Shown: positions 9,324-18,838 of the stretch, piece by piece
Position numbering within the stretch: the first letter of the stretch is position 1
How the letters are laid out: each line of letters opens with the position of its first letter
DNA from: an uncultured Rhodospirillales bacterium
GTDB taxonomy: Bacteria > Pseudomonadota > Alphaproteobacteria > Acetobacterales > Acetobacteraceae
Direction: 5' to 3'
Assembly (NCBI GenBank): GCA_903928895.1
Contig: CAIYSR010000150.1
Coordinates: 62,001-126,000 of the forward strand
DNA length: 64,000 bases
Translations under genes and position numbers: made by a program
Notes under the pieces: model-generated
The model's database searches: none
Seen by the model: only the letters and a program-made list of their open reading frames with translations
Told to the model about the DNA's origin: nothing

Positions 9324-10678
9324 TCCTGATACTCCGTCAGGTTCCTGCCGTCCCGTTTGGCCTTGTACAGCGCCTGGTCTGCGGATTGCAGCAGGCGCTG
9401 CGCCGTTATATCGGGCGCATTGGTGGACGAGACCCCGATGCTCACCGTCAGGCGGTGGCGCAGCCCCGGCTCGGGATAGAACTGCATATCGGCGATGGAC
9501 GCCCGCAGCCGTTCGGCCGCCGCCCGCGCATCCTCGACCGTGGTCCCGGGCATCACCACGGCGAACTCCTCCCCGCCGTAGCGTGCGATCGAGTCGAACA
9601 CCCGGATCCGCCGGCGCAGCGCATCGGCCACCGCGCGCAGCGCCTGGTCGCCGATCGGATGGCCCCAGCGATCGTTGACCGACTTGAAGTGATCGACATC
9701 GATCATCATCACCGCGAGGCCCTGCGGCTGGCCCGACTCGATCAGCCCGCGCAGATGGCGCATCAGATAGCGCTGGTTATAGAACCCGGTCAGCGGATCC
9801 GTCAGCGCCATCTCGAGCGCATGGCCGAGATCGGCGCGCAGCCGGTCCTGGTAGATCTTGCGACGGATCTGGTTGCGCGCCCGCGCCCGTAATTCGTTCT
9901 CGTCCACCGGGCGCAGCACCCAGTCGTTGGCGCCGATATCGAAGCCGCGCAGCATGCGGGACTTCTGATCGGGATCGGCCACCAGCAGCAGCGGGATGTT
10001 CTGCGTCCGCTCCGCCGCCCGCAGCTTGGCCGCCAGGCGCAAGGGGTCCTCGTTGGAAAGCGCGAGGCTCAGCACGATGAGATCGAAGTTCATCGCCGTG
10101 CTGAGTTGGATCGCCTCCGCCTCGGTGCCAGCGCGCGCGGCCAAAATGCCCTCGCGCGCCAGCCCGTCCTGCATCATCAGCGTGCTCGGCTCGAAATCGT
10201 CGATCACCAGCGCCCGCGCCCCCGCCACCGAAGGCGGCCCCAACCCCTCGCCGCTCAGCCCCAGTGCCCGCGCGGTCTCGCCGCGGACGCGCCATTCGTC
10301 GAGCAGCCGCTTCAGCCGCACCAGGGATTTCACCCGCGCCAGGAGCGTCTCGTAATCCACCGGCTTGGTCAGGAAATCGTCGGCCCCCGCCTCCAGCCCC
10401 TGCAACCGCTCCTCCGGCTCGCTCAGCGCGGTCACCATCACCACTGGGATGTGTTGGGTCTTGGGATCATCCTTGAGCCGCTTGCAGGTCTCGTAGCCAT
10501 CGAGCTCCGGCATCATCACATCGAGCAGGATGAGGTCGGGCTGCCAGCTCTGCGCCTGCTCGATTGCCTCCAGGCTCGACTGCGCGGTCGCGACCTGATA
10601 ATATTCCGCCCCCAACTTCGCCTCGAGCAGGCGTGTGTTGGCGGCAACATCATCGACGACGAGGATGCGGGCAGTCAT
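9314..10678 (-). CDS. pleD: PleD-family response regulator, diguanylate cyclase
   Basis: PleD makes cyclic di-GMP from two GTP on phosphorylation and controls the motile-to-sessile switch. The protein has 454 residues, the length of Caulobacter PleD, with the same order: receiver 1 with phospho-acceptor D53 in LLDVMMPELDG, receiver 2, and a GGDEF domain. The active site is GGEEF starting at residue 368. RVFD lies five residues before it and fits the RxxD product-inhibition site. Receiver 2 has lost its acceptor aspartate (VLSLALSNE), consistent with the dimerisation adaptor role known in PleD. The start is the ATG at 10678; longer open frame upstream runs into the ggt intergenic region. Confidence 0.93.
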   Translation of the reverse strand: MTARILVVDDVAANTRLLEAKLGAEYYQVATAQSSLEAIEQAQSWQPDLILLDVMMPELDGYETCKRLKDDPKTQHIPVVMVTALSEPEERLQGLEAGADDFLTKPVDYETLLARVKSLVRLKRLLDEWRVRGETARALGLSGEGLGPPSVAGARALVIDDFEPSTLMMQDGLAREGILAARAGTEAEAIQLSTAMNFDLIVLSLALSNEDPLRLAAKLRAAERTQNIPLLLVADPDQKSRMLRGFDIGANDWVLRPVDENELRARARNQIRRKIYQDRLRADLGHALEMALTDPLTGFYNQRYLMRHLRGLIESGQPQGLAVMMIDVDHFKSVNDRWGHPIGDQALRAVADALRRRIRVFDSIARYGGEEFAVVMPGTTVEDARAAAERLRASIADMQFYPEPGLRHRLTVSIGVSSTNAPDITAQRLLQSADQALYKAKRDGRNLTEYQEAV

Positions 10679-10746
10679 TGGCCGCGGATGACCTTTCAAC
10701 GTGTCGCATGGCGGAGCGGCAGCCGTGCGAGAGACCTCAGCCTTTC

Positions 10747-12420
10747 TTAGACCGACCGGCCATGCGAAGGAAGCGTCTGCGATGCAATCGCCGGGACCAT
10801 TCCGACATAACCGTCGCGCTGCGGGTCGGCGCCGCCCTCCGCCACGCCGTCCCACAGGCTGATTCCGTGCGGCGCGGCGAAGGGGAACGACATCGGGGAT
10901 CGCTTGACCTCGTAGCCCATACCCTCCACCACGCGCTGCACCCCGCGCGGAATACGGTTGGAGATGTCGATGGCGTCGGTCGTGGCCGAGAAGCGCGGCG
11001 CCTGCACCGCCTCCTGCATGGTCATGCCCCAGTCCAGCAGGTTGACCAGCACCTGCAGCAGGGCCACCCCGATCCACGCCCCGCCAGGCGCCCCCAGCGT
11101 GGCGACCGGCGTATTGCCCTCCAGCACCAGGGTCGGGCTCATCGAGGAGAACCGCCGCTTGCCCGACGCGATCGAGCCGGCCCGGCCCGGGCGCGGATCA
11201 TACCAGTTCATCGCCCCGTTCAGCATGAACCCCAGCCCCGGCGGCATCACCCCCGAGGGGGTGCCGAGCGTATGGGTCAGCGACACCACCATGCCGGAGG
11301 CATCGACGCAGGAAATCGTCGTGGTGTGCTTGGCGTCCCCGCCGGCCCGCGGCAGCGCGGTCTTCTCCCCCGAGGCGATGCGCGCGGCGCAGGCATCGGC
11401 ATACACATCGGAGAGCAGCATCTCGAGCGGCGCCGGCACGAAATCGGGGTCGCCGATATGGGTCTCCTTGTCCAGCCCGGCGATCTTCATCGCCTCGGCG
11501 AGGACGCGGATATACTCGGGGCTGTTGTGGCCGAGACCGGGCAGATCGAAGCGCTCCAGGATGCGAAGCATCTCCACCACCACGATGCCGCCCGCCGGCG
11601 GCGGCGGTACCGCGATGCGCCGGCCGCGATAGGTGATTTCCAGCGGCGCATGTTCGCGGATGCGAAACCCGGCCAGGTCGGCCGCCGAAAGCAGCCCGCC
11701 ATGGGCCTCCATGTCGGCCACGATCCGCCGCGCGATGGCCCCGGTGAAGAAGCTCTCGGCCCCGTTGTCCGCCAGTTCGCGGAGCGTCGCGGCGAGTTCC
11801 GGGTTTCGCACCGGATCGCCCACCCGCTTGGGCGCGCCGTCGCGCAGATAGAGCCGCGCCCCGTCGGCGGTATAGCCGAGCTTGTCGGCATAGCTGCGCC
11901 GTCCATAGGCCGCCTCGTTCATCGTGAACATGGCGGCCACATGCGGCCGGATCATCCAGCCATCCTCGGCAAACCCGATCGCGGGGGCAAACAAATCACG
12001 CCAGCCGAGCCGGCCGAACCGCGCATGCGCGGCCTCGAACACCCGCAGGATCCCCGGCGTGGTCACCGCCTGGTGGCCGAGTTCGTTGACCGCGCCCTGC
12101 AACACGTAGCCATAGCCGTCGGCGCATTCGCGCTCGAATATCCCCGCCCACATATCCTCGCGCGCCGCCGCCGGACAGGTCGAGAGCCCGTCGAGGATGG
12201 TATGGGCGCCGCTGACCGGATCGAACACCTGCATCACGCCGAGTCCGCCGATGCCACACATCATCGGATCGACCACGCCCTGGGTGAAGGCGCACGCCAG
12301 GACCGCATCGACCGCGCTCCCACCGCGCGCCAACACCTCGGTTCCCGCCTCCACCGCCTCCGGCTGCGGGGCAACGATCATGGCCTGTGCGGCAGGAACG
12401 CGGCGGACGGGGCGGGACAT
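10747..12420 (-). CDS. ggt: gamma-glutamyltransferase family protein
   Basis: Members of this Ntn-hydrolase family cut the gamma-glutamyl bond of glutathione and related compounds after self-cleavage into two subunits. The 557-residue protein shows GGSAVDAVLACAF near residue 33, the Thr nucleophile at about 366 in KHTTTISCVDASG, and GAPGGAWIGVALLQVL towards the C terminus. No N-terminal signal peptide is visible (MSRPVRRVPAAQAMIVAPQP), whereas classical GGT is periplasmic, so a cytoplasmic amidase or acylase-like role is possible. It follows lexA after 37 bases on the same strand. Confidence 0.85.
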   Translation of the reverse strand: MSRPVRRVPAAQAMIVAPQPEAVEAGTEVLARGGSAVDAVLACAFTQGVVDPMMCGIGGLGVMQVFDPVSGAHTILDGLSTCPAAAREDMWAGIFERECADGYGYVLQGAVNELGHQAVTTPGILRVFEAAHARFGRLGWRDLFAPAIGFAEDGWMIRPHVAAMFTMNEAAYGRRSYADKLGYTADGARLYLRDGAPKRVGDPVRNPELAATLRELADNGAESFFTGAIARRIVADMEAHGGLLSAADLAGFRIREHAPLEITYRGRRIAVPPPPAGGIVVVEMLRILERFDLPGLGHNSPEYIRVLAEAMKIAGLDKETHIGDPDFVPAPLEMLLSDVYADACAARIASGEKTALPRAGGDAKHTTTISCVDASGMVVSLTHTLGTPSGVMPPGLGFMLNGAMNWYDPRPGRAGSIASGKRRFSSMSPTLVLEGNTPVATLGAPGGAWIGVALLQVLVNLLDWGMTMQEAVQAPRFSATTDAIDISNRIPRGVQRVVEGMGYEVKRSPMSFPFAAPHGISLWDGVAEGGADPQRDGYVGMVPAIASQTLPSHGRSV

Positions 12421-12457
12421 GGCGGACCTCCTGATATCCCCCCAGGGTGCGACAACC

Positions 12458-13174
12458 TTAGTAGCGCCGCAACAGCCCCACCAGCCGCCCCTGCACCCGC
12501 ACCTTGTCGGCCGGGTAGATCTGCGTCTTGAACGCGGTGTTGGCCGGCTCCAGCGCGATCGAATTGCCGCGCCGCCGCAGCCGCTTCAGCGTCACCTCGG
12601 CCTCGCCGACCAGGGCCACGACGATCTGCCCGGTCTCGGCGGTGTCGGTGCGCCGGATGATGACGGTGTCGCCGTCCCAGATCCCCGCGTCGCGCATCGA
12701 TTCCCCGTCGACCTCGAGCGCGAAATGGTCGCCCGCGCCGATCATCGCCATCGGCACGTCGACATGGCTCGCACTGTCGTTCAGCGCCTCGATCGGCATC
12801 CCCGCGGCGATCCGCCCATAGAGCGGCAACTGCACCGAACCCGCCTCGGCGGCCGAGCGCACCCCGGCCAGCTTGCCCGAAAAATCGCCGCGGATGACGT
12901 TGGGCTTGAAACTCGCCGCCGCCGGCGCCTCGGCGATCGCCGCGTCCCGCGCCATGATGTCATCCGGCAGCCGCGTCACCTCCAGCGCCCGCGCCCGATG
13001 ATGCCGCCGCTGCAGGAAGCCCCGCTCCTCCAGCGCCGAAATCAGCCGGTGAATCCCGGATTTGGACCGCAGGTTCAGCGCCGCCTTCATCTCCTCGAAG
13101 CTCGGGGAGAAGCCGGTCGCTTTCAGATGACGGTCGATGAAGGTGAGCAGTTCGTGCTGCTTGCGTGTGAGCAT
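12458..13174 (-). CDS. lexA: SOS repressor LexA
   Basis: LexA represses DNA-damage genes and cleaves itself when RecA filaments form. The 238-residue protein has the N-terminal winged helix ([20 protein letters not shown], serine-rich recognition region near 35-45), the cleavage bond A124-G125 in GRIAAGMP, catalytic Ser159 in VDGESM and Lys197 in TLKRL. The chosen start is the ATG at 13174, preceded by GGGAGA; an upstream in-frame start at 13204 would add ten residues absent from the family. The gene lies immediately downstream of moeA but has its own promoter with an SOS box. Confidence 0.97.
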   Translation of the reverse strand: MLTRKQHELLTFIDRHLKATGFSPSFEEMKAALNLRSKSGIHRLISALEERGFLQRRHHRARALEVTRLPDDIMARDAAIAEAPAAASFKPNVIRGDFSGKLAGVRSAAEAGSVQLPLYGRIAAGMPIEALNDSASHVDVPMAMIGAGDHFALEVDGESMRDAGIWDGDTVIIRRTDTAETGQIVVALVGEAEVTLKRLRRRGNSIALEPANTAFKTQIYPADKVRVQGRLVGLLRRY

Positions 13175-13222
13175 GGGCGAAATCTCCCGTGTCGTCCGGA
13201 ACAAACCGGCAACTCGATCGAT

Positions 13223-13252
13223 GTTCTATGTAAGTTCCCCGCGCCCTGTCAA
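13223..13252 (-). promoter_or_regulatory. lexA promoter overlapped by a LexA (SOS) box
   Basis: On the minus strand a perfect -35 TTGACA (13252-13247) and a -10 TAGAAC (13228-13223) are 18 bases apart. The plus strand reads GTTC-TATGTAA-GTTC at 13223-13237, an exact GTTC-N7-GTTC repeat, the LexA operator of alphaproteobacteria. It covers the -10 and part of the spacer, about 49 bases upstream of the lexA ATG, so autorepression is expected. The promoter begins seven bases past the moeA stop. Confidence 0.88.
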
Positions 13253-13258
13253 CTTCAT

Positions 13259-14464
13259 TCACAGCCCGAGCGTATCGAGCCGGACAATGGGCACCATCGT
13301 ACCCGCAGGCGCCGCCGGCGCATGCGGCGGCCGCAGAATCAGCGCATCCGACTCGGCCAGCATCCGCAGCATCGCCGAGTCCTGCCGGCCAAAGGCGGTG
13401 ACCACCGGCGTGCCGTCGTCGGACATCGACGCGCGCGCGCGCAGATGATCCGCCCGCTGGTCGTTGGCCGCCAGATCGGCCCCAAGCCGCGCGAAGCTCA
13501 CCGGCGGCGGCGCGGCCGGCAGCCCGGACAGCACCGCGAGTGCCGGCAGCAGGAACAGGATGCCGGTGATCAGCGACGAGACCGGATTGCCCGGCAGCCC
13601 CAGCAGCGGCACCGCGCCAAGCCGGCCATGGATCAGTGGCTTGCCCGGCCGCATCGCGATCTTCCAGAAATCCACCACCAGCCCGCGCCCGCCGAGTGCC
13701 TCCTGGATCAGGTCATGCTCGCCGACGCTGGCGCCGCCCGTGGTCACCAGGATATCGCAGGACCGCGCACCGTCGGCCGCCGCCGCGATGGAGGCCACGT
13801 CGTCAGCCGCGATCGGCAGCACAATTGCCTCGCCGCCGCCCGCCCGCACCAGCGCCGCCAGGGCGTGGGAGTTCGACGACACGATCCCGCCGGGCGGGAT
13901 CGGCTCGCCCGGGAGCGCGATTTCGTCTCCGGTCGCCAGGATCGCCACCCGGGGCGCGCGATGCACGCTCACCCAGGGGTGATTGCCCGCCGCGATCAGC
14001 CCGATATCGCGCGCGGTCAGCCGCTTGCCCGCCGGCACCAGCACGTCGCCGCGGGCGAAATCCTGCCCGGCGCGGCGGATATGCCGCCCCGCCGCGACCG
14101 CCTCGTTGACGGTGACGCGCTCTCCCCTCCGCGTCGCGTCCTCCTGCAACAGGATGCTGTCCGCACCCGCCGGCACGAAGGAGCCGGTGAACAGCCGCAG
14201 CGCCTGCCCCGCCGTCAGCGCACCCTCCCACGGATGCCCCGCCGGGGCGCTGCCGACCACATCGAGAACCGCGCCGAGTGACCCATCCGCCGCCTTCAGC
14301 GCATAACCGTCCATCGCCGAGACATCCTGCGGAGGCTGCGTCAACCGCGCCCGCACCGGCGCGGCGCCGACCCGACCCCATGCGGCGGCGAGCGGCACGA
14401 TCTCGGCGGCGGTCGGCGTCAGGCCGGCCAGAATGCGTCCACGGGCCTCGTCCACGCTGATCAT
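13259..14464 (-). CDS. moeA: molybdopterin molybdotransferase MoeA
   Basis: MoeA inserts molybdate into adenylated molybdopterin to give the molybdenum cofactor. The 401-residue protein contains QPPQDVSAMDGYALKAAD near residue 47 and the MoCF-binding signature TTGGASVGEHDLIQEAL near 242, followed by MRPGKPLIHG. A C-terminal beta domain closes the protein. The ATG at 14464 has AGGAGTGAG just upstream and is four bases from the moaC stop. Longer open frame upstream is not family-like. It is part of the trpG-trpD-trpC-moaC-moeA run. Confidence 0.95.
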   Translation of the reverse strand: MISVDEARGRILAGLTPTAAEIVPLAAAWGRVGAAPVRARLTQPPQDVSAMDGYALKAADGSLGAVLDVVGSAPAGHPWEGALTAGQALRLFTGSFVPAGADSILLQEDATRRGERVTVNEAVAAGRHIRRAGQDFARGDVLVPAGKRLTARDIGLIAAGNHPWVSVHRAPRVAILATGDEIALPGEPIPPGGIVSSNSHALAALVRAGGGEAIVLPIAADDVASIAAAADGARSCDILVTTGGASVGEHDLIQEALGGRGLVVDFWKIAMRPGKPLIHGRLGAVPLLGLPGNPVSSLITGILFLLPALAVLSGLPAAPPPVSFARLGADLAANDQRADHLRARASMSDDGTPVVTAFGRQDSAMLRMLAESDALILRPPHAPAAPAGTMVPIVRLDTLGL

Positions 14465-14468
14465 CCGC

Positions 14469-14942
14469 TCACTCCTGACGAAAATCGCCCGATTTGCCGC
14501 CCGACTTCGCCACCACCCGCAGCCCCTCGACCCGCATGCCGCGATCGACCGCCTTGCACATGTCATAGACCGTCAGCGCCGTGATCGAGGCCGCCGTCAG
14601 CGCCTCCATCTCCACTCCGGTCCGCCCCGTCGTCCGCACCGTCGCCGTGATCGCCACGGTATCGTCGCCCTCGGCCGCCAGATCGACCGTCACGGCCGCG
14701 ATCGGCAAAGGATGGCACAGCGGGATGAGGGTGGAGGTCTGTTTTGCCGCCATGATCCCGGCGAGGCGGGCGACGGCGAACACGTCGCCCTTTTTCGCGG
14801 TCCCGGCGACGATCATCGCCAGCGTCTCCGGCCGCATCACCACCCGCGCCTTGGCGGTGGCCTCGCGGACCGTCTCCGCCTTGGCCGAGACATCGACCAT
14901 CACCGCGTTTCCGGCCGCATCGAAATGGGTGAGCGCGCTCAT
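14469..14942 (-). CDS. moaC: cyclic pyranopterin monophosphate synthase MoaC
   Basis: MoaC converts the MoaA product to cyclic pyranopterin monophosphate, the first stable intermediate of molybdenum cofactor synthesis. The 157-residue protein matches the family end to end: [14 protein letters not shown] at residue 15, [26 protein letters not shown] near 74, the [11 protein letters not shown] segment near 108, and KAVDRGM. Its ATG overlaps the trpC stop by four bases. No moaA is nearby. Confidence 0.97.
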   Translation of the reverse strand: MSALTHFDAAGNAVMVDVSAKAETVREATAKARVVMRPETLAMIVAGTAKKGDVFAVARLAGIMAAKQTSTLIPLCHPLPIAAVTVDLAAEGDDTVAITATVRTTGRTGVEMEALTAASITALTVYDMCKAVDRGMRVEGLRVVAKSGGKSGDFRQE

Positions 14943-15730
14943 CGGCCGAGCAGCGCCCTGGTGGCCGCCGCCACGTCGTCCTGCCGCATCAGACTCTCCC
15001 CCACCAGGAACCGCTTCACCCCCACCTGCGCCAACCGCACCAGATCGTCATGGACTTTCAAGCCGCTCTCGCCGACCACGACGCGATCGGCCGGCACCAG
15101 CGGTGCCAGCGCCTCGGTGGTGGCGATGTCGGTTTTCAGGGTCTTGAGGTTGCGGTTGTTCACGCCGATCAGCGTCGTGCGCAGCTTCAGTGCGCGGGTG
15201 AGTTCCTCGGCGTCATGCACCTCGGCCAACACATCCATGCCGAGCCCGACGGCGACCCGGTCCAGTTCCGCGGCCTCGGCATCGCTCAGGCAGGCCAGGA
15301 TCAGCAGCACGCAATCCGCCCCCATCGCCCGGCTTTCGACGATCTGCCAGGGATCGAGCATGAAATCCTTGCGGATCGCGGGCAGCGGCACCGCCGCCAG
15401 CGCGGCCGCGAGATCATCCGCGTGTCCCTGGAAATAGGGTTCGTCGGTCAGCACCGAGAGGCAACTAGCCCCGCCGGCCTGATACGCCTGCGCCAACTCC
15501 GGCGGATCGAAATCCGGCCGGATCAGCCCTCCGGAGGGCGAGGCCTTCTTGATCTCGGCGATCAATCCGAACCGCCCCGCCGCGACCGCGGTATCGAGGG
15601 CGGCGGCGAACCCGCGCGGTGCCGGCATCGCGGCCGCCTGCTTCTCCATCTCACCCAGCGAGCGGGCGGCCTTGCGCCGCGTGGTCTCGATCCGCGTGTC
15701 GGCGCAGATCCGTGCCAGCGCGTCGCTCAT
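14939..15730 (-). CDS. trpC: indole-3-glycerol phosphate synthase
   Basis: TrpC closes the indole ring in tryptophan synthesis. The 263-residue TIM barrel has [14 protein letters not shown] near residue 57, [11 protein letters not shown] near 92, [12 protein letters not shown] near 119, [11 protein letters not shown] near 187, and VVVGESGL near 217, all catalytic or phosphate-binding signatures. It is monofunctional: no TrpF domain is attached. The gene overlaps both trpD and moaC by four bases. Confidence 0.97.
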   Translation of the reverse strand: MSDALARICADTRIETTRRKAARSLGEMEKQAAAMPAPRGFAAALDTAVAAGRFGLIAEIKKASPSGGLIRPDFDPPELAQAYQAGGASCLSVLTDEPYFQGHADDLAAALAAVPLPAIRKDFMLDPWQIVESRAMGADCVLLILACLSDAEAAELDRVAVGLGMDVLAEVHDAEELTRALKLRTTLIGVNNRNLKTLKTDIATTEALAPLVPADRVVVGESGLKVHDDLVRLAQVGVKRFLVGESLMRQDDVAAATRALLGR

Positions 15731-16737
15731 GCCGTCGCCCGCTTCAGGGTTTCGAGCGTGGCCAGCGCCGCGCCGCCGTCGATGCAGGTCGCCGCCATCG
15801 CCACGCCTTCGCGCAGATCGCCGGCGCGGCCAGCCACGATCAGCGCGCCGGCGGCATTGAGCAGCACGGTATCGCGATAAGCCCCCGGTGCCCCGCGCAG
15901 CAGGGCCTCCAGCGCCGCGGCATTGAACGCCGCATCGCCCCCGCGCACCGCCTCGACCGGCGCCCGCGCCAGGCCGGCCTCCTCGGGCAGGACGACGAAG
16001 GTGCGTATCGCGCCATCTTTCAGCGCAACCACCTGATTCTCGCCCGCCACCGTGAGTTCATCGAGCCCCTTGCCGTGCACCAGCCAGACATCGGTGCTGC
16101 CGGTGTTCGCCAGCGTCTCCACCATCGGCCGCGCCCAGCTCGGGTCGAACACCCCGGTCAACTGTTTCTTCACCGAGGCCGGATTGGCCAGGGGACCCAG
16201 CAGGTTGAAGATCGTGCGGGTGCCCAGTTCGACCCGCGGCCCGGCCGCATGGCGCAGCGCGGCATGGTGGCGCGGCGCGAACATGAACACGCAGCCGGCG
16301 ACCCGCAGCACCTCTTCCATCCGGTCGAGCGCCACATCGACGTTGACGCCGAGGGCCGTTAGCACGTCGGCGGCGCCCGAGCGGCTCGATAGCGCCCGGT
16401 TGCCATGCTTGGCCACCGGCACCCCAAGCCCGGCGACCACGAAGGTCACGGCGGTGGAGATGTTGAGCGAATGGGCGTTGTCGCCGCCGGTGCCGACCAC
16501 GTCGATCGCGCCGGCGGGCGCCATCACGCCGGTCATCCGCGCCCGCATCGCGCGCACCGCGCCGGTGATCTCCGCCACCGTCTCGCGCCGCACCCGCATC
16601 GCCATCAGCAGGCCCGCGATCTGCGCCGGGGTCGCCTCGCCCGACATGATGGTGCCGAAGGCGTCCTCGGATTCGTGCTCGCTCAGGGTTTCGCCGAGAG
16701 CGAGCCGGGCCAGCACCGGCTTGAGATTGGTCGACAT
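15727..16737 (-). CDS. trpD: anthranilate phosphoribosyltransferase
   Basis: TrpD joins anthranilate to phosphoribosyl pyrophosphate. The 336-residue protein has the glycine loop [17 protein letters not shown] near residue 79, [21 protein letters not shown] near 109, and the substrate loop [20 protein letters not shown] near 153. It overlaps trpC by four bases and follows trpG after 11 bases. No fused TrpG domain is present, unlike some enterobacterial TrpGD proteins. Confidence 0.97.
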   Translation of the reverse strand: MSTNLKPVLARLALGETLSEHESEDAFGTIMSGEATPAQIAGLLMAMRVRRETVAEITGAVRAMRARMTGVMAPAGAIDVVGTGGDNAHSLNISTAVTFVVAGLGVPVAKHGNRALSSRSGAADVLTALGVNVDVALDRMEEVLRVAGCVFMFAPRHHAALRHAAGPRVELGTRTIFNLLGPLANPASVKKQLTGVFDPSWARPMVETLANTGSTDVWLVHGKGLDELTVAGENQVVALKDGAIRTFVVLPEEAGLARAPVEAVRGGDAAFNAAALEALLRGAPGAYRDTVLLNAAGALIVAGRAGDLREGVAMAATCIDGGAALATLETLKRATA

Positions 16738-16748
16738 GGCGCCCTCCG

Positions 16749-17342
16749 TCAGGCCGCGCGCGCCGGGGTGTTGGCACCCCGCGCCAGGGCCAGGAAATTG
16801 CCGAGCAGGGCATGGCCGTGCTCGGAGGCGATGCTCTCGGGATGGAACTGCACGCCGAACACCGGCAGGCTGCGATGGCGCAGGCCCATGATGATGTCAT
16901 CCGTCCGCGCGGTCTCGATCAGGGCGTCGGGCAGGGTTTCACGCCGCACGATCAGGCTGTGATACCGCGTCGCCATGAAGGGCGACGGCAGGCCCGCGAA
17001 CAGGTCGGTGTCATCATGCGTCACCGGGCTGAGTTTGCCGTGCATCGGCAGTGGCGCGCGGATCACCTCGCCGCCGAACGCCTGGCCGATCGCCTGATGG
17101 CCGAGGCAGACCCCGAGGAGGGGGATTTTCCCGGCCGCGGCATGGATCAGGTCGAGGCAGATGCCGGCCTCGTTCGGCGTGCACGGGCCGGGCGAAAGCA
17201 CGATCGCCTCCGCCCCCAGCGCCATCGCCTGCTCCACGCTCAGCGCGTCGTTGCGCCACACCTCGCAGCGCGCGCCAAGGTCGCCCAGGAAATGGACGAG
17301 GTTGAACGTGAAGCTGTCGTAGTTGTCGATGAGGAGGATCAT
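16749..17342 (-). CDS. trpG: anthranilate / aminodeoxychorismate synthase glutaminase subunit
   Basis: This 197-residue class I glutamine amidotransferase supplies ammonia to chorismate-using synthases. The nucleophile is in [15 protein letters not shown] near residue 77 and the His-Glu pair is in [14 protein letters not shown] near 168; [17 protein letters not shown] opens the protein. It leads trpG-trpD-trpC, which supports a tryptophan role, although the family often also serves PabB. The partner trpE is not beside it: gltX is the next gene upstream. Confidence 0.94.
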   Translation of the reverse strand: MILLIDNYDSFTFNLVHFLGDLGARCEVWRNDALSVEQAMALGAEAIVLSPGPCTPNEAGICLDLIHAAAGKIPLLGVCLGHQAIGQAFGGEVIRAPLPMHGKLSPVTHDDTDLFAGLPSPFMATRYHSLIVRRETLPDALIETARTDDIIMGLRHRSLPVFGVQFHPESIASEHGHALLGNFLALARGANTPARAA

Positions 17343-17384
17343 GGTCCCATTCTCGCCGCAGGGTGTGGACGGGTCAAACCTGTT

Positions 17385-18770
17385 TCAGGCGGAAGCCGCC
17401 GCGATGCGGGCCAGGGCTTCGGTGCGGCCGAGCGCGATCAGCGTGGCATCGATGCCGGGGCTGACGGTGCTTCCGGTCAGCGCCGCCCGCAAGGGTGCGG
17501 CGATCAGGCCCAGCTTGACCCCTCGCGCTTCGGCGGTGGCGCGAAGCACGGCGTCGATCGCCTCGCGGCTGAAGTCGGTGGCGCCGAGGGCGGTGCCGAG
17601 GTCGCGCAGCAGCAGCCGGTTCTCGGCGGTCAGCGCCGCGGCGGCCTTTGGCTCCATGGCGAGGGGGAGCGGGTGGGCCAGGAAGGCCGCGGAGTCGGCC
17701 AACTCGATGATGGTTTTGGCGCGCTGTTTCAGTTCCGGCATCAGGGCGGCGATCCGATGCATGGCGTCGGTGCCCAGCGCGAGATTGGCGCGCTGGGTCA
17801 GCCGCTCGATCACCAGCTCGGTCAGCCGGGCATCGTCGGCCGCGCGGATCCACACGCCGTTGAGGTGGTTCAGCTTGGCATAGTCCATCCGCGAGGCGCC
17901 GCGGTTGACGTCGACGATATCGAACAGCCGGATCGCATCGTCGCGCGAGATCACTTCGAGGTCGCCATGCGCCCAGCCGAGCCGGAGCAGGTAGTTGCAG
18001 ACGGCTTCGCGGAGGTAGCCCTGTTCGGCGAATTCCAGCACCGAGACGGCGCCGTGGCGCTTGGACAATTTGTGCCCGTCGGCGCCGTGGATCAGCGGCA
18101 CATGGCCGAAGCGCGGGCGGTCCCAGCCCATGGCGTCATAGATCTGGGCCTGGCGGAAGGTGTTGGTGAGGTGGTCATCGCCGCGGATGACATGGGTGAT
18201 CGCCATGTCGTGATCGTCCACCACCACGGCGTGCTGGTAGGTCGGGCTGCCGTCGCCGCGCAGGATGATCATGTCGTCGAGTTCGCTGTTGGCGACACGG
18301 ACGATGCCCTGGACCAGATCGTCGACGACGGTTTCACCCTCCTGCGGTGCGCGCAGGCGGATCGAGGGGGTGACGCCGGCGGGGGCCTCGGACGGGTCGC
18401 GGTCGCGCCAGGGGCTGCGGATTTTCACCCCGGGATTGGCTTCGCGCATCGCCTTCAATTCATCGGCGGTGAGCCAGCAGCGATAGGCGGTGCCGGCGGC
18501 GAGCATCTGGTGGGCGACCTCGGCGTGGCGGGCCTCGCGGGTGGACTGGAAGATCGGGGGGGCATCGGTCTCCAGGCCCATCCAGGCGAGCCCGTCGAGG
18601 ATGGCCTGGACCGCTTGGGGCGTGTTGCGTTCCTTGTCGGTGTCCTCGATGCGCAGCAGGAATTCGCCGCCCATGTGCCGGCTGTAGAGATAGTTGAACA
18701 GCGCGGTGCGGGCGCCGCCGATGTGGAGCATGCCGGTGGGGGAGGGGGCGAAGCGGGTGCGAACGGTCAT
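17385..18770 (-). CDS. gltX: glutamyl-tRNA synthetase
   Basis: GltX charges tRNA with glutamate. The 461-residue class I synthetase has RFAPSPTGMLHIGGARTA with the HIGH-type motif (HIGG) at residues 16-19 and the KMSKS-type motif KLSKRHGAVSV near 234. The C-terminal anticodon-binding helical cage is complete. Alphaproteobacteria often carry two gltX genes, one of which can be Gln-specific or non-discriminating, so the specificity cannot be fixed from this window. It is divergent from comEC across 68 bases. Confidence 0.95.
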   Translation of the reverse strand: MTVRTRFAPSPTGMLHIGGARTALFNYLYSRHMGGEFLLRIEDTDKERNTPQAVQAILDGLAWMGLETDAPPIFQSTREARHAEVAHQMLAAGTAYRCWLTADELKAMREANPGVKIRSPWRDRDPSEAPAGVTPSIRLRAPQEGETVVDDLVQGIVRVANSELDDMIILRGDGSPTYQHAVVVDDHDMAITHVIRGDDHLTNTFRQAQIYDAMGWDRPRFGHVPLIHGADGHKLSKRHGAVSVLEFAEQGYLREAVCNYLLRLGWAHGDLEVISRDDAIRLFDIVDVNRGASRMDYAKLNHLNGVWIRAADDARLTELVIERLTQRANLALGTDAMHRIAALMPELKQRAKTIIELADSAAFLAHPLPLAMEPKAAAALTAENRLLLRDLGTALGATDFSREAIDAVLRATAEARGVKLGLIAAPLRAALTGSTVSPGIDATLIALGRTEALARIAAASA

Positions 18771-18838
18771 GGTCTCGGTCTCAGGTGTGAGGGGCGGGCT
18801 TCTATCATGCCAAACTGCGACGCGTTAGCCTGACGTCC

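Noticed and set aside
17385-18770. gltX as a glutamyl-Q-tRNA synthetase (gluQ)
   Set aside because: The protein is full length with the complete anticodon-binding domain, whereas GluQ lacks it.
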